Below are positions 38,496 through 49,106 of a stretch of DNA of 64,000 nt, piece after piece. How positions within the stretch are numbered: position 1 is the stretch's first letter; every line of letters begins with the position of its first letter. Under the pieces are notes generated by a model. It saw only the letters and a program-made list of their open reading frames with translations, had not been told where the DNA came from and made no database searches. This DNA comes from Paracidovorax avenae. GTDB lineage: Bacteria > Pseudomonadota > Gammaproteobacteria > Burkholderiales > Burkholderiaceae_C. A program made the translations under genes and the position numbers. The DNA is taken from assembly GCF_040892545.1 (NCBI RefSeq), contig NZ_CP156079.1, forward strand, positions 3,755,501-3,819,500, in the 5' to 3' direction.

Positions 38496-40043
38496 TCAGC
38501 CCGGCAGCTCCAGCGGTCCATCGAGGTTCCAGCCCCCATCCTCCCAGGTCCAGGCCACCTGCGGCACCAGCGCCTGCAGGAAATGCCGGTCATGCGACAC
38601 CACCACCATCGCCCCGGTGAACGACGACAGCGCCTCCTGCAGCGCCTCTACCGCGCGGGCATCCAGATGATTGGAAGGCTCGTCCAACAGCAGCAGCTGC
38701 GCAGGCGCGCCACCCCAGAGGGCACAGGCCAGCGCCGCCCGCACCCGCTCGCCTCCGCTGAGGCGGCCGGACGGGCGCAGCACGCGGTCCGCATCCAGGC
38801 CGAGCTGCGCCAGGCGCGTACGCAGTTCCGCCGTGGGCAGCGGCGACTCCGCCAGCGCGAGCACCTCCATCACGCTGCGCTCCGGCGGCAGCAACGCCCG
38901 GGCATCCTGGTCCAGCCAGACCGGACGCACCGGGCAGACAACGCGGCCGGCCGCGGGCGCCAGGTGCCCCGCCAGCATGCGCAGCAGGGTGCTCTTGCCG
39001 CAGCCATTGGGCCCGGTCACGGCGATGCGCACCGGGCCGCTCCAGAGCCCGTCGAGCGGCGTCTTCGGTCCGAAAGGTGGCACCACACCCTCCAGCCGCA
39101 GCACCGGCTTGCCTGCCGGAACGGCGCTGGCAGGCAGCGGCAGCGCCACGGCCGCCTCCGGCCCCACCCTGGCGAACGCATCGCGCACGGTCTCCTCGAT
39201 CCGGTCACGCACCTGCTGCCGGCGCACGCCCTCCCGTCCCGCGTGCGCTTCGGCCTGGTCCTTCATGCGGTCCAGCACCAGGGGCGACTGGTTCGCGTCC
39301 CGGCGTGATGCACTCCCGCGCGCGGTGCGCCGGGCCTGGGCCTGCTGCTGGCGGCGCAGTTCGCGCAACGCCCCATCGCGCTGCGCACGCGCCTGCCGCA
39401 GCGCCTCGTGCGCGGCCCGGGTTTCGGCAGCCTTCTGGGCCGCATACGCGCTCCAGCCGCCACCATACAGCCGCAGGCCGCGCGGCGACAGTTCAGCGAT
39501 GCGGTCCGCTCCCTCCAGCAGCGCCCGGTCATGGCTCGCGACCAGCACGGCGTGCGGGCCGCCACGCCCGCCATCCAGCGCCTGCTGCAGCCAGCGCCGT
39601 GCTTCGCCATCCAGGTGGTTGGTGGGCTCGTCCAGCAGCAGCACATCGGCCTGCGAAAAAAAGGCCCCGGCCAGGGCCACTCGCACACGCTCTCCTCCGC
39701 TGAGGCGGCTCGCATCGGCATCGCCCCGCAGGTGGCCGAGCCCGGCCCCCTCCAGCGCCTGCCGCCAGCGCGCAGGCCAGTCCCAGCGGCCGTCCGCCAG
39801 AAGCAGGTCCTCGGCACTGCCCAGGCCGCACTCCAGCCTCTGCAATGCCTCCAGTTCGCGGTCGAGGCCCGCCAGCGCGTCCAGGGTCGCGCCCGGCGGA
39901 TGCTGGCCCACGGCCCGCAACGTCCCCGTGCACAGCACATTGCCGGAAGACGGCAGCAACGCGCCGGCCGCGATCGACAGCAGCACGCTCTTGCCCACGC
40001 CGTTGTCGCCCACCAGGCCGGTGATGCCGGGCGGCAGGCTCAA
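38496..40043 (-). CDS. ABC-F ATP-binding protein, N-terminus apparently cut by TAG
   Basis: Two ATP-binding cassettes with no membrane part: cassette 1 GDNGVGKS, LSGGERVRVAL, VLLLDEPTNHLD; a charged linker around residues 205-270; cassette 2 GPNGCGKST, LSGGERVRAAL, LLLLDEPSNHLD. This is the ABC-F family (ribosome-acting translation factors such as Uup/EttA). The open frame begins only at TTG 40043, just 16 codons before Walker A, so the first beta-strands of cassette 1 are missing. In the same frame upstream, after a TAG at 40089-40091, the missing strand (LQLRQV) is encoded. A GGGGGAG nine bases before TTG could allow a restart. Both catalytic Glu residues remain. It is either a recent nonsense allele or a gene with a truncated product. 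Confidence 0.82.
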   Translation of the reverse strand: MSLPPGITGLVGDNGVGKSVLLSIAAGALLPSSGNVLCTGTLRAVGQHPPGATLDALAGLDRELEALQRLECGLGSAEDLLLADGRWDWPARWRQALEGAGLGHLRGDADASRLSGGERVRVALAGAFFSQADVLLLDEPTNHLDGEARRWLQQALDGGRGGPHAVLVASHDRALLEGADRIAELSPRGLRLYGGGWSAYAAQKAAETRAAHEALRQARAQRDGALRELRRQQQAQARRTARGSASRRDANQSPLVLDRMKDQAEAHAGREGVRRQQVRDRIEETVRDAFARVGPEAAVALPLPASAVPAGKPVLRLEGVVPPFGPKTPLDGLWSGPVRIAVTGPNGCGKSTLLRMLAGHLAPAAGRVVCPVRPVWLDQDARALLPPERSVMEVLALAESPLPTAELRTRLAQLGLDADRVLRPSGRLSGGERVRAALACALWGGAPAQLLLLDEPSNHLDARAVEALQEALSSFTGAMVVVSHDRHFLQALVPQVAWTWEDGGWNLDGPLELPG

Positions 40044-40088
40044 CGTCGGCGGCTCCCCCCACAGCGGTTCGCCGCCGGGAGGACACCA

Positions 40089-40226
40089 CTACACCTGGCG
40101 CAGCTGCAGCCGGGAAGCCGCCCCCTCGGCGCCATGGGAGGACAACGCGTGATCGGAAAAGGAAGAAGCAGCGCGCGGTGCGCCGCGGGAAGAAAGCGGA
40201 CGGATGTCCGCGTTGAAGGTCGCCAT
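40089..40226 (-). pseudogene. Severed 5' segment of the ABC-F gene
   Basis: From ATG 40226 the minus strand, in the same frame as the ABC-F gene, encodes 45 codons ending in SRLQLRQV and then TAG (40091-40089). After the stop the frame continues WCPPGGEPLWG and into the known start at 40043. LQLRQV plus a GGEPLW turn is what ABC-F proteins carry just before SLPPGxTGLVG, so these codons belong to the gene. A single base change (for example TCG to TAG) explains the break. Confidence 0.6.
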
Positions 40227-40429
40227 GCCGGGCCACTCCAAGCCATCGTGATCGGCCACCCCGCAACAAAAAGGGTGGAACGGATGGGAGGGGGCTCACA
40301 GGCGCATCGGCGGATACCTCGAAGAAAAAGTGGGGGGACGACAGACGGCCAGGAAAGGCCTCGGTGCCGACTATACGTCCGCTCCAGGGGCTTCCGCAAG
40401 TTGCTCTATATGAAATTGATTACGGATAG

Positions 40430-40435
40430 TACAAT
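40430..40435 (+). promoter_or_regulatory. Candidate -10 box of the VOC gene
   Basis: TACAAT at the end of a short AT-rich segment (about 40400-40437) in otherwise GC-rich DNA, 28 bp before the VOC start codon. The best -35 candidate, TTGCTC at 40401-40406, is 23 bp away, too far for a standard promoter; only the -10 is credible. Confidence 0.4.
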
Positions 40436-40462
40436 CACCCCATCCATCCCCAGGAGACAACC

Positions 40463-41092
40463 ATGAGCGCACTGCCCCGCCCCGACCTGGCCACCCTGCC
40501 CGCACCCGCCGCCGTGCAGCAACTGCACCACTACGCCTACCGCGCACGCGACGCCGAAGAAACGCGGCACTTCTACGAAGACATCCTCGGCCTGCCGCTC
40601 TACCACATCATCCAGAGCGACTACGTGCCCAGCACCGGCGAATACTGCCCCTACACGCACTTCTTCTTCCGCCTGCGGGACGGCTCCTTCATCGCCTTCT
40701 TCGATCTGGGCGACGACGTGAAGCCCGAACCCTCGCCCAACACCCCGCAGTGGGTCAACCACATCGCCTTCCGCGTCGATACGGTCGAGGAACTCGAGAA
40801 CACCAAGGCCCGCCTGCAGGCGCACGGCATCGAGGTGCTCGGCGTGACCGACCACCACATCTTCAAGAGCATCTATTTCTTCGACCCCAACGGCATCCGG
40901 CTCGAACTGGCCGCCCAGCTGGCCGACGAGGAGCACATGGCCAAGGACAGCCAGGTGGCCCACCAGCGCCTCGCCGAATGGACGGCCCGCAAGGAGCAAT
41001 GGCGCCGCGAGCGCGCCGAAGGCAGGTCGGCCGCCCCGCTCAAGCCCCAGGCCAACGACCGGCCGGAGTACGTGCCGGGGACTTCCGACTGA
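40463..41092 (+). CDS. VOC-family dioxygenase/glyoxalase-like protein
   Basis: A 209-residue protein of the vicinal oxygen chelate superfamily. The fold is visible in QLHHYAYRARDAEETRHFYEDILGLPLYH (first module, metal His in LHHYAY), THFFFRLRDGSFIAFFDLG, WVNHIAFRVDTVEELENTKARL (second module, His in NHIAF) and IYFFDPNGIRLELAAQ (metal Glu). After residue 160 a charged tail of ~50 residues is added. The reaction could be extradiol ring cleavage, glyoxalase or isomerase chemistry; the neighbours give no hint. CAGGAGACAACC precedes the start. Confidence 0.85.
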   Translation: MSALPRPDLATLPAPAAVQQLHHYAYRARDAEETRHFYEDILGLPLYHIIQSDYVPSTGEYCPYTHFFFRLRDGSFIAFFDLGDDVKPEPSPNTPQWVNHIAFRVDTVEELENTKARLQAHGIEVLGVTDHHIFKSIYFFDPNGIRLELAAQLADEEHMAKDSQVAHQRLAEWTARKEQWRRERAEGRSAAPLKPQANDRPEYVPGTSD

Positions 41093-41149
41093 GACAGGTA
41101 ACCAGGCTGGCCGACCTGCCTGGCGCAGGTCCGGAAGCGGCAGCCGGGC

Positions 41150-42997
41150 TCAGCCCCCGGCCTGGTGCATGCGCATCACCTGGTGGCGCTGCCAATAGGC
41201 ATTCACCACGGCCTTGAACCGGTCCTTCTCCGACCGCATGCCTGCCAGCGCGATCCTGGTGGTGCGGTGCCGCAGCATTTGCTTTTCCGGATGGGTGACC
41301 ACCAGCGCGTTCGTGAACGCGCTCTCGCTGAACTGCAGCGCCTTCACGGCGTCCCAGGGCACGTGCTGGTCACCCCGAGTGGCCCGGATGCCGTCGATGC
41401 CCACCTCCACCGCATGGCCACCCTTGACCTCGAACGACTGCGGGGGAAAGTACTGCAGCACGATTGCCCGCTCAGCGTCATTCGCGGGCTCGTAACGGTA
41501 GGCCAAGCTGCGCTCGTGGTTCTCCGCGAAAGCCGCCTCGTATTCCGACCACAGCCGCGACTCGATCGCCCCGGCCGTGAGGATGTCCTGCGCCCAGGTG
41601 GATGCCGGCGCGCGGCGCACGATGGCACCATAGTCGGCTTCGGCCAGCGACACACCCACGCGCCCGATGCGCTCGGGCATGGGCGGGTGCGAATCGAAGG
41701 GATGCGGCACGTGGGCCGAGCGCATGGCTTCGGCGAAACCGGGCGACTCCGCATAGGGCCCGAGCCCCTGCGCGATGAAGCCCGCGATGCCCAGCGCCTG
41801 GCCGTGGCGCTGGTCCCGGCCGAACAGGTCTTCCTCGATGCGGTGCCGGTACTGCGCGTAGGCGGCGATCTTCACGAGCGACCGGGCGATGCCCTCGGGC
41901 GACACCGCCTCCGCGGCCGTGCGGTCGGCCCGGAATTCGCGCTCGCGGCTGTCCCGCGCGAGGGCGATCTCGAAGATGGTGCGGTAGAGCGTGAGCAGCG
42001 GCGACGCCAGCGCCGACAGGCCACCCTCGCGCACCGCATGCAGGTAGTGGTCGAACTGCACCAGCTTCGGGCCCAGGCGGGCGCTGCTGCGCGTATCGCC
42101 GCCGCCCAGGTGGGCCAGTTCGTGCGCCAGCACCGCGTCGGCCTCGTGCTGGTCCAGCACCCGCAGCAGCGGGAGGCTGACGAACAGCGTGCGGCCCGTG
42201 AGTTCGCGCCCCTGCACGGTCAGCGGCGCCTCGGTGACGAAGAAATTGGCATCGATGCCGCCCACGATATGGCGCGGAGGCTCCGTGCCCAGGCGTGCGG
42301 CCAGGGCGCGCACCCGCTGCCAGAGCTGCGGTGCGTCGGCTTCCGCGATGGTCTCGCCCGTCACCGCGTTGTCCCGTGGCAGCCTGCGGAAGATCGCCGC
42401 CACGGCCAGGACCACGGCCACGGCCATGCCCAGCGCCACCACCAGGATGAGCTTGGGCGAGTACCGGTGGAAGAAGAACGCCGGCACCCAGAACGCGAGC
42501 CACGTCAGCATGGCTCCCTGCACGACCAGCGAGATCGCGCTCGCCCAGGTGGTGATCCGCCATCCCGCCACGAAGCTCGCGTACTGCAGCGGCCGGTTCA
42601 CGAACGCCAGCGCCCCCAGCCCGAGCACCGAGAGCAGCAGCGCGGCGCCGCCCAGGAGCGTCGCGGCCGACAGCCGGTGGGCCAGGTCGAACTGCCACGC
42701 GGGCGAGAAACGGCCGCACAGGCGCTCGCGCACCGCGGCGACGCGTGGATGCGTGTCCTGGCAGGCGCCGGACGGTGGATGGCTGCGGAAGAACGCGCGC
42801 TGGGCCTCTTTCTCGGCCGCGGGCATCGACGGCTCGGCATCGATGCGGCGCTCGATGTCCGCCAGGAAGCGGGCATCTTCCGTGCCCTGCACGTGCCGCG
42901 CGAACAGCATCGTCGCGGCGGGGACCAGAAAAAGGGAAACCAGGGTGAGCAAGGCCACTCTCAGGAGGCCCTTGCGGAATTCGGAAGATGCGTTCAT
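41150..42997 (-). CDS. M48-family membrane metallopeptidase
   Basis: A 615-residue zinc peptidase. The active-site helix is H292-E293-LA-H296 ([13 protein letters not shown]); the third ligand Glu is expected in [13 protein letters not shown] near residue 345. Hydrophobic helices occur near residues 12-32, 108-132, 150-172 and 182-203, so the catalytic domain is membrane-anchored as in HtpX/Ste24-type enzymes. The C-terminal ~200 residues (after [14 protein letters not shown]) are an extra domain with beta-like segments of unknown role. The start ATG 42997 has AAGG upstream. No partner gene is adjacent. Confidence 0.88.
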   Translation of the reverse strand: MNASSEFRKGLLRVALLTLVSLFLVPAATMLFARHVQGTEDARFLADIERRIDAEPSMPAAEKEAQRAFFRSHPPSGACQDTHPRVAAVRERLCGRFSPAWQFDLAHRLSAATLLGGAALLLSVLGLGALAFVNRPLQYASFVAGWRITTWASAISLVVQGAMLTWLAFWVPAFFFHRYSPKLILVVALGMAVAVVLAVAAIFRRLPRDNAVTGETIAEADAPQLWQRVRALAARLGTEPPRHIVGGIDANFFVTEAPLTVQGRELTGRTLFVSLPLLRVLDQHEADAVLAHELAHLGGGDTRSSARLGPKLVQFDHYLHAVREGGLSALASPLLTLYRTIFEIALARDSREREFRADRTAAEAVSPEGIARSLVKIAAYAQYRHRIEEDLFGRDQRHGQALGIAGFIAQGLGPYAESPGFAEAMRSAHVPHPFDSHPPMPERIGRVGVSLAEADYGAIVRRAPASTWAQDILTAGAIESRLWSEYEAAFAENHERSLAYRYEPANDAERAIVLQYFPPQSFEVKGGHAVEVGIDGIRATRGDQHVPWDAVKALQFSESAFTNALVVTHPEKQMLRHRTTRIALAGMRSEKDRFKAVVNAYWQRHQVMRMHQAGG

Positions 42998-43245
42998 CGG
43001 CACTGCGCCTTGTTGGAATGGTTTTTCATCACCGGCGCGGCCTGCCCCCTCCGGGCGGCCCGCGGTGGCGGAGCCGCGAATTATTCGCAGCCGGCGCAGC
43101 GCGGTCCACCACCGGTACGTAACAAAACGAGACACCGCCTGCGGCATGCCCCCCGGAGCCGCGCCCGTAGAATCCCCCGTTCAGCCCATTTCCCACGCGA
43201 CAGCGCCTCTTTGCGGAGGCGCCGCACCTGCCCGTTTCCACGCCC

Positions 43246-46131
43246 ATGAGCTCGCCCCTGCACCAGCCCGGCCTTGAAAGCCTGTCCAAGTCCTTCGAAC
43301 CCTCCGCCCTGGAAGCCCACTGGGGCCCCGAGTGGGAGCGCCGGGGCTACGGCGCGGCGGGCTACCGCGGCACCGGCGCGCCGGATGCCGGCGCCGCCGC
43401 GCGCGGCGAGAACTTCGCCATCCAGCTGCCGCCGCCCAACGTGACCGGCACGCTGCACATGGGCCATGCGTTCAACCAGACCATCATGGACAGCCTCACG
43501 CGCTACCACCGCATGCTGGGCCACAACACGCTGTGGGTGCCGGGCACGGACCATGCCGGCATCGCCACGCAGATCGTGGTGGAGCGCCAGCTGCAGGAGC
43601 AAGGCGTGAGCCGCCACGACCTGGGCCGCGAGAACTTCGTGGAGAAGGTCTGGGAATGGAAGGAAAAGAGCGGCAACACCATCACCACGCAGATGCGCCG
43701 CATGGGCGACAGCGTGGACTGGAGCCGCGAGTACTTCACCATGGACGACAAGCTCTCCAAGGTGGTGACCGACACCTTCGTGAAGCTCTACCAGCAGGGC
43801 CTGATCTACCGCGGCAAGCGCCTGGTCAACTGGGACCCGAAGCTGCAGTCCGCCGTGTCGGACCTGGAAGTGGAAAACGAGGAGAAGGACGGCTCGCTCT
43901 GGCACATCGCCTACCCGCTCACCGACGGCAGCGGCAGCCTGACGGTGGCCACCACCCGCCCCGAGACCATGCTGGGCGACGTGGCGCTGATGGTCCACCC
44001 CGAGGACGAGCGCTACGCCGCCCTCGTGGGCAAGACCGTGACCCTGCCCCTGGTGGGCCGCGAGATCCCCATCATCGCCGACGCCTACGTCGATAAGGAA
44101 TTCGGCACCGGCGTGGTCAAGGTCACGCCTGCGCACGACCCCAACGACTACCAGGTGGGCCAGCGCCACGGCCTGCCCATGATCGTGGTGCTGACCCTGC
44201 AGGCCACGATCAACGAGAACTCCCCCGAAAAGTACCGTGGCATGGACCGCTTCGTGGCCCGCAAGGCCATCGTGGCCGACCTGGAAGCCGCAGGCGCGCT
44301 GGTCGAGACCAAGAAGCACAAGCTGATGGTGCCCATCTGCGTGCGTACCGGCCAGGTGGTGGAGCCGATGCTGACCGACCAGTGGTTCGTCTCCATGAGC
44401 GAGGTCGGCAAGGGCGACGCCACCGGCAAGTCCATCGCGCAGAAGGCCATCGATGCCGTGGCCTCGGGCCAGGTGCAGTTCGTGCCCGAGAACTGGGTCA
44501 ACACCTACAACCAGTGGATGAACAACATCCAGGACTGGTGCATCAGCCGCCAGCTCTGGTGGGGCCACCAGATCCCGGCCTGGTACGACGAGGCCGGCAA
44601 CGTGTACGTGGCCCGCAACGAGGCCGAAGCCCAGGCCCAGGCCGGCGCTGGCGCCAAGCTCACGCGCGATGCCGACGTGCTGGACACCTGGTATTCGTCG
44701 GCCCTGGTGCCGTTCTCTTCGCTCGGCTGGCCCGAAGCGCTGGATGACACATCGCCCACCAAGGACTACGACCTCTACCTGCCCTCCTCCGTGCTGGTCA
44801 CGGGCTACGACATCATCTTCTTCTGGGTCGCCCGGATGATCATGATGAGCACGCACTTCACCGGCCGCGTGCCGTTCAGGCACGTGTACATGCACGGCCT
44901 TGTGCGCGACGCGCAGGGCAAGAAGATGAGCAAGTCCGAGGGCAACGTGCTCGACCCGGTCGATCTCATCGACGGCATCGCGCTGGAACCCCTGCTGGAC
45001 AAGCGCACCACCGGCCTGCGCCGCCCCGAGACCGCGCCCCAGGTGCGCAAGAACACGCAGAAGGAATTCCCCGAGGGCATTCCCGCCTACGGCGCCGATG
45101 CGCTGCGCTTCACCTTCGCGGCGCTCGCCAGCCTGGGCCGCAACATCAACTTCGACAGCAAGCGCTGCGAGGGCTACCGCAATTTCTGCAACAAGCTCTG
45201 GAACGCCAGCCGCTTCGTGCTCATGAACTGCGAAGGCCACGACTGCGGCCTCTCGGACCACACCCAGGCCGACTGCGACGGCGGCTACCTCCAGTTCAGC
45301 CAGCCCGACCGATGGATCGTCTCCGCCCTGCAGAAGGTGGAGGCGGAAGTCGCCAGGGGCTTCGAGGACTACCGCCTCGACCACGTCGCCCAGGCCATCT
45401 ACGAATTCGTCTGGAACGAGTTCTGCGACTGGTACCTGGAAATCGCCAAGGTGCAGATCCAGACCGGCGGCGAAGCGCAGCAGCGCGCCACGCGCCGCAC
45501 GCTGATCCGCACGCTGGAAACCATCCTGCGCCTCGCGCACCCGCTGATCCCGTTCATCACCGAAGAGCTCTGGCAGAAGGTCGCCCCGGTGGCCGGCCGC
45601 GAGGGCGCGTCGGTCAGCGTCGCCCCCTATCCGCAGGCCCAGCCCGAACGCATCGACGAGGCCGCCATCGCCCATGTCGGCCGCCTCAAGGCCCTGGTCG
45701 ATGCCTGCCGCACGCTGCGCGGCGAAATGAACGTCTCCCCCGCCACCCGGCTGCCGCTCTACGCCGTCGGCGACGCCGACTTCATGCGCGCGGCCGCGCC
45801 GGCCCTGCAGGCCCTGGCCAAGCTCAGCGAAGTCAAGGTGTTCGACGACGAAGCCACCTGGGCCGCCGCCGCGCAGGCCGCGCCCGTGGCCGTGGTCGGC
45901 GAGGCCCGCCTGTGCCTGCACATGGAAATCGACGTGGCCGCCGAGAAGGCCCGCCTCGCCAAGGAGATCGGCCGCATCGAGGGCGAGATCGCCAAGGCGC
46001 GCGGCAAGCTCGCGAACGAGGCTTTCGTCGCCAAGGCGCCGCCGGCCGTCATCGAGCAGGAGCAGAAGCGCGTCGCGGACTTCGGCGCCACGCTCGAGCG
46101 CCTGCGCGACCAGTTGGCGCGGCTGGGGTGA
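43246..46131 (+). CDS. valS: Valyl-tRNA synthetase
   Basis: A 961-residue class I synthetase charging tRNA-Val, of usual length. The HIGH motif is seen as [11 protein letters not shown] (H71-M-G-H74), KMSKS in [10 protein letters not shown] near base 44930, and the CP1 editing domain lies between ([35 protein letters not shown]). The C-terminal coiled-coil arm ([20 protein letters not shown]) is complete. A TAGAAT hexamer at 43168-43173 may be its -10 box. The stop is followed by a perfect 14-bp palindrome CACCCCCGGGGGTG (46134-46147) without a T-run. Confidence 0.98.
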   Translation: MSSPLHQPGLESLSKSFEPSALEAHWGPEWERRGYGAAGYRGTGAPDAGAAARGENFAIQLPPPNVTGTLHMGHAFNQTIMDSLTRYHRMLGHNTLWVPGTDHAGIATQIVVERQLQEQGVSRHDLGRENFVEKVWEWKEKSGNTITTQMRRMGDSVDWSREYFTMDDKLSKVVTDTFVKLYQQGLIYRGKRLVNWDPKLQSAVSDLEVENEEKDGSLWHIAYPLTDGSGSLTVATTRPETMLGDVALMVHPEDERYAALVGKTVTLPLVGREIPIIADAYVDKEFGTGVVKVTPAHDPNDYQVGQRHGLPMIVVLTLQATINENSPEKYRGMDRFVARKAIVADLEAAGALVETKKHKLMVPICVRTGQVVEPMLTDQWFVSMSEVGKGDATGKSIAQKAIDAVASGQVQFVPENWVNTYNQWMNNIQDWCISRQLWWGHQIPAWYDEAGNVYVARNEAEAQAQAGAGAKLTRDADVLDTWYSSALVPFSSLGWPEALDDTSPTKDYDLYLPSSVLVTGYDIIFFWVARMIMMSTHFTGRVPFRHVYMHGLVRDAQGKKMSKSEGNVLDPVDLIDGIALEPLLDKRTTGLRRPETAPQVRKNTQKEFPEGIPAYGADALRFTFAALASLGRNINFDSKRCEGYRNFCNKLWNASRFVLMNCEGHDCGLSDHTQADCDGGYLQFSQPDRWIVSALQKVEAEVARGFEDYRLDHVAQAIYEFVWNEFCDWYLEIAKVQIQTGGEAQQRATRRTLIRTLETILRLAHPLIPFITEELWQKVAPVAGREGASVSVAPYPQAQPERIDEAAIAHVGRLKALVDACRTLRGEMNVSPATRLPLYAVGDADFMRAAAPALQALAKLSEVKVFDDEATWAAAAQAAPVAVVGEARLCLHMEIDVAAEKARLAKEIGRIEGEIAKARGKLANEAFVAKAPPAVIEQEQKRVADFGATLERLRDQLARLG

Positions 46132-46234
46132 ACCACCCCCGGGGGTGTAACCAGGTGCAGTTTCAGTTGAAGGCCTACGGTGGTGCCCCCACCCTCCTTC
46201 GACAATGATCCAACTCAGAACCGAGGAATCTTCA

Positions 46235-47122
46235 ATGAGCGACAACTCCGCGATCCGCAAAGCCGTCTTCCCCGTGGCCGGCCTGGGCACCCGCTTCCTG
46301 CCCGCCACGAAGGCATCCCCCAAGGAGATGCTGCCGGTGGTGGACAAGCCGCTGATCCAGTACGCCGTCGAAGAGGCCTACGCGGCCGGCATCCGCCACA
46401 TGATCTTCGTCACCGGCCGCAGCAAGCGCGCCATCGAGGACCATTTCGACACTGCCTACGAACTGGAAAACGAACTGGAAGCCGCCGGCAAGAACGACCT
46501 GCTGCAGCTCGTGCGCTCGGTCGCGCCCAACGACATGGACTGCGCCTTCGTGCGCCAGCCGCGCTCCCTGGGCCTCGGCCATGCCGTGCTCTGCGCCGAG
46601 CCGCTCGTGGGCCGCGAACCCTTCGCCGTGCTGCTCGCCGACGACCTCATGGTGGGCCCCCCCGGCGGGCAACCCGTCATGGCCCAGATGGCAGCCGCCT
46701 TCCGCAAGCAGGGCCGCTCGCTGCTGGCCGTGCAGGAAGTGCCGCAGGACCAGGTGCGCCGCTACGGCATCGTGGCCGGCGAACCTGCCGGCGGCCCGCT
46801 GATCCGCATCGAGCGCATCGTCGAGAAGCCGGCGCCCGAAGACGCCCCCTCGCGCATGGGCGTGGCCGGCCGCTACATCCTCACGCCGGGCGTGTTCGAC
46901 GAGATCCGCAACCAGCCCCAGGGCGTGGGCGGCGAGATCCAGCTCACCGACGCCATCGCCCGCCTCATGGCCCGCGAAGCCGTCTATGCCTTCCGCTACG
47001 AAGGCAAGCGCTACGACTGCGGCAGCAAGGAAGGCTTCCTGGAAGCCACCGTGGAACTGGCCCTGCAGCATCCCCAGGTGGGCGCCGCCTTCCGCGAATA
47101 CCTCAAGACCGTGGAAATCTGA
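46235..47122 (+). CDS. galU: UTP-glucose-1-phosphate uridylyltransferase
   Basis: A 295-residue enzyme making UDP-glucose for capsule, LPS and osmoadaptation. The nucleotide-binding N-terminus [39 protein letters not shown] and the substrate loop [20 protein letters not shown] are diagnostic. The start ATG 46235 is preferred because GAGGAAT lies five bases upstream; an in-frame ATG at 46205 would add 10 residues. A bidirectional terminator follows 38 bp after the stop. Confidence 0.97.
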   Translation: MSDNSAIRKAVFPVAGLGTRFLPATKASPKEMLPVVDKPLIQYAVEEAYAAGIRHMIFVTGRSKRAIEDHFDTAYELENELEAAGKNDLLQLVRSVAPNDMDCAFVRQPRSLGLGHAVLCAEPLVGREPFAVLLADDLMVGPPGGQPVMAQMAAAFRKQGRSLLAVQEVPQDQVRRYGIVAGEPAGGPLIRIERIVEKPAPEDAPSRMGVAGRYILTPGVFDEIRNQPQGVGGEIQLTDAIARLMAREAVYAFRYEGKRYDCGSKEGFLEATVELALQHPQVGAAFREYLKTVEI

Positions 47123-47160
47123 TCTGCATATTCGTCAGGCAATCGCTGCCATCGAAAGAA

Positions 47161-47187
47161 AAAAGGCGCTCCCCGGGAGCGCCTTTT
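47161..47187. terminator. Bidirectional terminator after galU
   Basis: A perfect 12-pair dyad AAAAGGCGCTCC/GGAGCGCCTTTT with a three-base loop: T-run on either strand. It can stop galU from the left and the TusA-Nudix-cysM group from the right. Confidence 0.88.
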
Positions 47188-47242
47188 CGCTGGCCTCGCC
47201 CCGTCCGCGGAGCATGGCAGCATGCCTGTACGGCCCGGGGGC

Positions 47243-47470
47243 CTAGCGCCGCCGCAGCACGTGGGTGTATTCCTCGCCCGCCGTGCTCTGGTCCAGCAGT
47301 TCGTTGCCGGTCTGCTTCGCGAACGCCTGGAAGTCGCGCAGCGAACCGTTGTCGGTGGACACCACCTTCAGCACCTCGCCGCTGGCCATCGAGGCGAGCG
47401 CCTTCTTGGCCTTCAGGATGGGCAGCGGGCAGTTGAGCCCGCGGGTGTCGATTTCCTTGTGGATGTGCAT
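47243..47470 (-). CDS. TusA-family sulfur-carrier protein
   Basis: A 75-residue protein of the TusA/YedF/SirA family. The CPxP signature is in DTRGLNCPLPILKAKKAL with the sulfur-accepting Cys at residue 14; the rest (GEVLKVVSTDNGSLRDFQAF) fits the two-layer alpha/beta fold. TusA proteins relay sulfur for tRNA thiolation and other uses. Small sulfur proteins and the rhodanese at 16003 recur in this window, but no direct partner is adjacent. Downstream of the Nudix gene on the same strand, 34 bp apart. Confidence 0.92.
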   Translation of the reverse strand: MHIHKEIDTRGLNCPLPILKAKKALASMASGEVLKVVSTDNGSLRDFQAFAKQTGNELLDQSTAGEEYTHVLRRR

Positions 47471-47504
47471 CGTCGTCGGCTTCCTGGCGAAGAGAGAAAG
47501 AATT

Positions 47505-48119
47505 CTAGAGCGGCGCGGGCCGTGCCAGCCCTGCTGCCGCGTCTGCAGTGGGGCCCGCCTGCACCGGGGCAACGGGTGCGGGCGCCTCGCTGCGCTGGCC
47601 CGGCCACTCCATGAACGTGGGTTCGATGCCGCGGCCGCGCAGCCAGTCGGCCAGCGCCTGCCCCGTGCCGGCGGGCCAGCACCGCAGGTTTTCCGGCGCG
47701 ATCAGCCGGTAGTCCACCAGTTCGGGCGAAAGCTGCACCGTGCCGTGCGCCACCGCATGGTAGGCCACGATGACCTGGTTCATGCGCTGGAAGTCGTACA
47801 CCCCGATCAGCGACAGCGCGCTCACGTCGAGGTTCGTCTCTTCCTTCACCTCGCGCGCGATGCCTTCCTGCGGCGTCTCGCCCGCCTCCATGAAGCCCGT
47901 GATGAGCGCGAAGGCCTTGTGCTCCCACGCTGCGTTGCGCGCCAGCAGCACGCGTCCGTCCAGCTCGACGACCGCGGCCAGCACGGGCGTGGGATTGTTC
48001 CAGTGCGTCCAGCCGCAGGCCGGGCAACGCAGGCGCTGCCGCTCCCCGCCGTCTTCCAGGGCCGTGACCCAGGCCAGCGGCGTGGCGCACTGGGTGCAGA
48101 AATGCGGTTCGGAATGCAT
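47505..48119 (-). CDS. Nudix hydrolase with N-terminal zinc ribbon
   Basis: A 204-residue protein with a zinc ribbon (CTQCATPL then CPACGW, residues ~8-36) and a Nudix domain. The Nudix box is intact: GFMEAGETPQEGIAREVKEETNL near residues 72-94. This arrangement is shared with NADH pyrophosphatase NudC, but the SQPWPFPxS motif of NudC is absent, so it may act on another nucleotide diphosphate. The C-terminal 25 residues are Ala/Pro-rich. It starts 23 bp after cysM; possible cotranscription. Confidence 0.88.
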   Translation of the reverse strand: MHSEPHFCTQCATPLAWVTALEDGGERQRLRCPACGWTHWNNPTPVLAAVVELDGRVLLARNAAWEHKAFALITGFMEAGETPQEGIAREVKEETNLDVSALSLIGVYDFQRMNQVIVAYHAVAHGTVQLSPELVDYRLIAPENLRCWPAGTGQALADWLRGRGIEPTFMEWPGQRSEAPAPVAPVQAGPTADAAAGLARPAPL

Positions 48120-48142
48120 CGTGCCGCTGCCAGCCACGCCGC

Positions 48143-49063
48143 TCAGGCGGGAAACACCCCGGTGGACAGGTAGCGGTCGCCCCGGTCGCACACGACGAAG
48201 ACGATGGTAGCATCCCGCTCGCGCCGAGCGATCTCCTGCGCGGCCCAGCAGGCGCCCGCGGCGGAGATGCCCGCGAAGATGCCCTCTTCCCGAGCGAGGC
48301 GGCGGCACATGTCCTCGGCATCGTCCTGGCCGACATTGATCGTCTCGTCCACCGCGCGCGGATCGTAGATCTTGGGCAGGTATTCCTGCGGCCACTTGCG
48401 GATGCCCGGGATGCGTGAGCCTTCCTTGGGCTGCGCACCGATGATCTGGATGGCGGGGTTCTTTTCCTTCAGGAAGCGCGACACGCCGGTGATCGTGCCG
48501 GTCGTGCCCATCGCGCTCACGAAATGCGTGATGCGCCCGCCCGTCTGCTCCCACAGTTCGGGCCCGGTGGTCTCGTAGTGGATGCGCGGGTTGTCCGGAT
48601 TGGCGAACTGGTCGAGCACCACGCCCTTGCCCTGCCGCACCATGGTCTCGGCCAGGTCGCGCGCGTACTCCATGCCGCCGCTCTTGGGCGTCAGGATCAG
48701 CTCCGCACCGAAGGCCTTCATCGTCTGCGCCCGCTCCACCGACAGGTCTTCCGGCATCACCAGCACCATCCGGTAGCCCTTGATCGCCGCCGCCATCGCC
48801 AGTGCGATACCGGTATTGCCCGAAGTCGCCTCGATGAGCGTGTCACCCGGCTTGATCTCCCCGCGCTCCTCGGCACGCCGGATCATCGACAGCGCGGGCC
48901 GGTCCTTCACGGAACCTGCCGGGTTGTTGCCCTCCAGCTTGCCCAGCACGACCGTGCCGCGCTCGGCGTTCTCCCGCGCGCCGATGCGCTGCAGGGCGAC
49001 CAGCGGCGTGCGGCCGATCGCGTCTTCGATGGTGGGATACGTGGGGGAAGGGGTGGTAGCCAT
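48143..49063 (-). CDS. cysM: Cysteine synthase B
   Basis: A 306-residue PLP enzyme making cysteine (or S-sulfocysteine) from O-acetylserine and sulfide or thiosulfate. The PLP Lys is K53 in GNNPAGSVKDR; GRTPLVALQR, EATSGNTGIALAMAAAIKGY, and the phosphate loop VSAMGTTGTITGVSRFLKE are intact. The length and KDRPALSMIRRAEERGEIKPGD segment match CysM rather than CysK. The tRNA-Leu gene lies divergently 43 bp away. Confidence 0.96.
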   Translation of the reverse strand: MATTPSPTYPTIEDAIGRTPLVALQRIGARENAERGTVVLGKLEGNNPAGSVKDRPALSMIRRAEERGEIKPGDTLIEATSGNTGIALAMAAAIKGYRMVLVMPEDLSVERAQTMKAFGAELILTPKSGGMEYARDLAETMVRQGKGVVLDQFANPDNPRIHYETTGPELWEQTGGRITHFVSAMGTTGTITGVSRFLKEKNPAIQIIGAQPKEGSRIPGIRKWPQEYLPKIYDPRAVDETINVGQDDAEDMCRRLAREEGIFAGISAAGACWAAQEIARRERDATIVFVVCDRGDRYLSTGVFPA

Positions 49064-49078
49064 AGCCCCCTACTGTGC

Positions 49079-49084
49079 CATAAT
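49079..49084 (+). promoter_or_regulatory. Candidate -10 box of tRNA-Leu
   Basis: CATAAT, 22 bp before the first base of the tRNA, in the short gap to cysM; the spacing suits a stable-RNA promoter. No clear -35. Confidence 0.45.
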
Positions 49085-49106
49085 CCCGGGCTTCCTTCTT
49101 CGCGTC

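Noticed and set aside
46134..46147. Terminator after valS (CACCCCCGGGGGTG)
   Set aside because: The palindrome has no loop and no T-run on either side, so it is not an intrinsic terminator.
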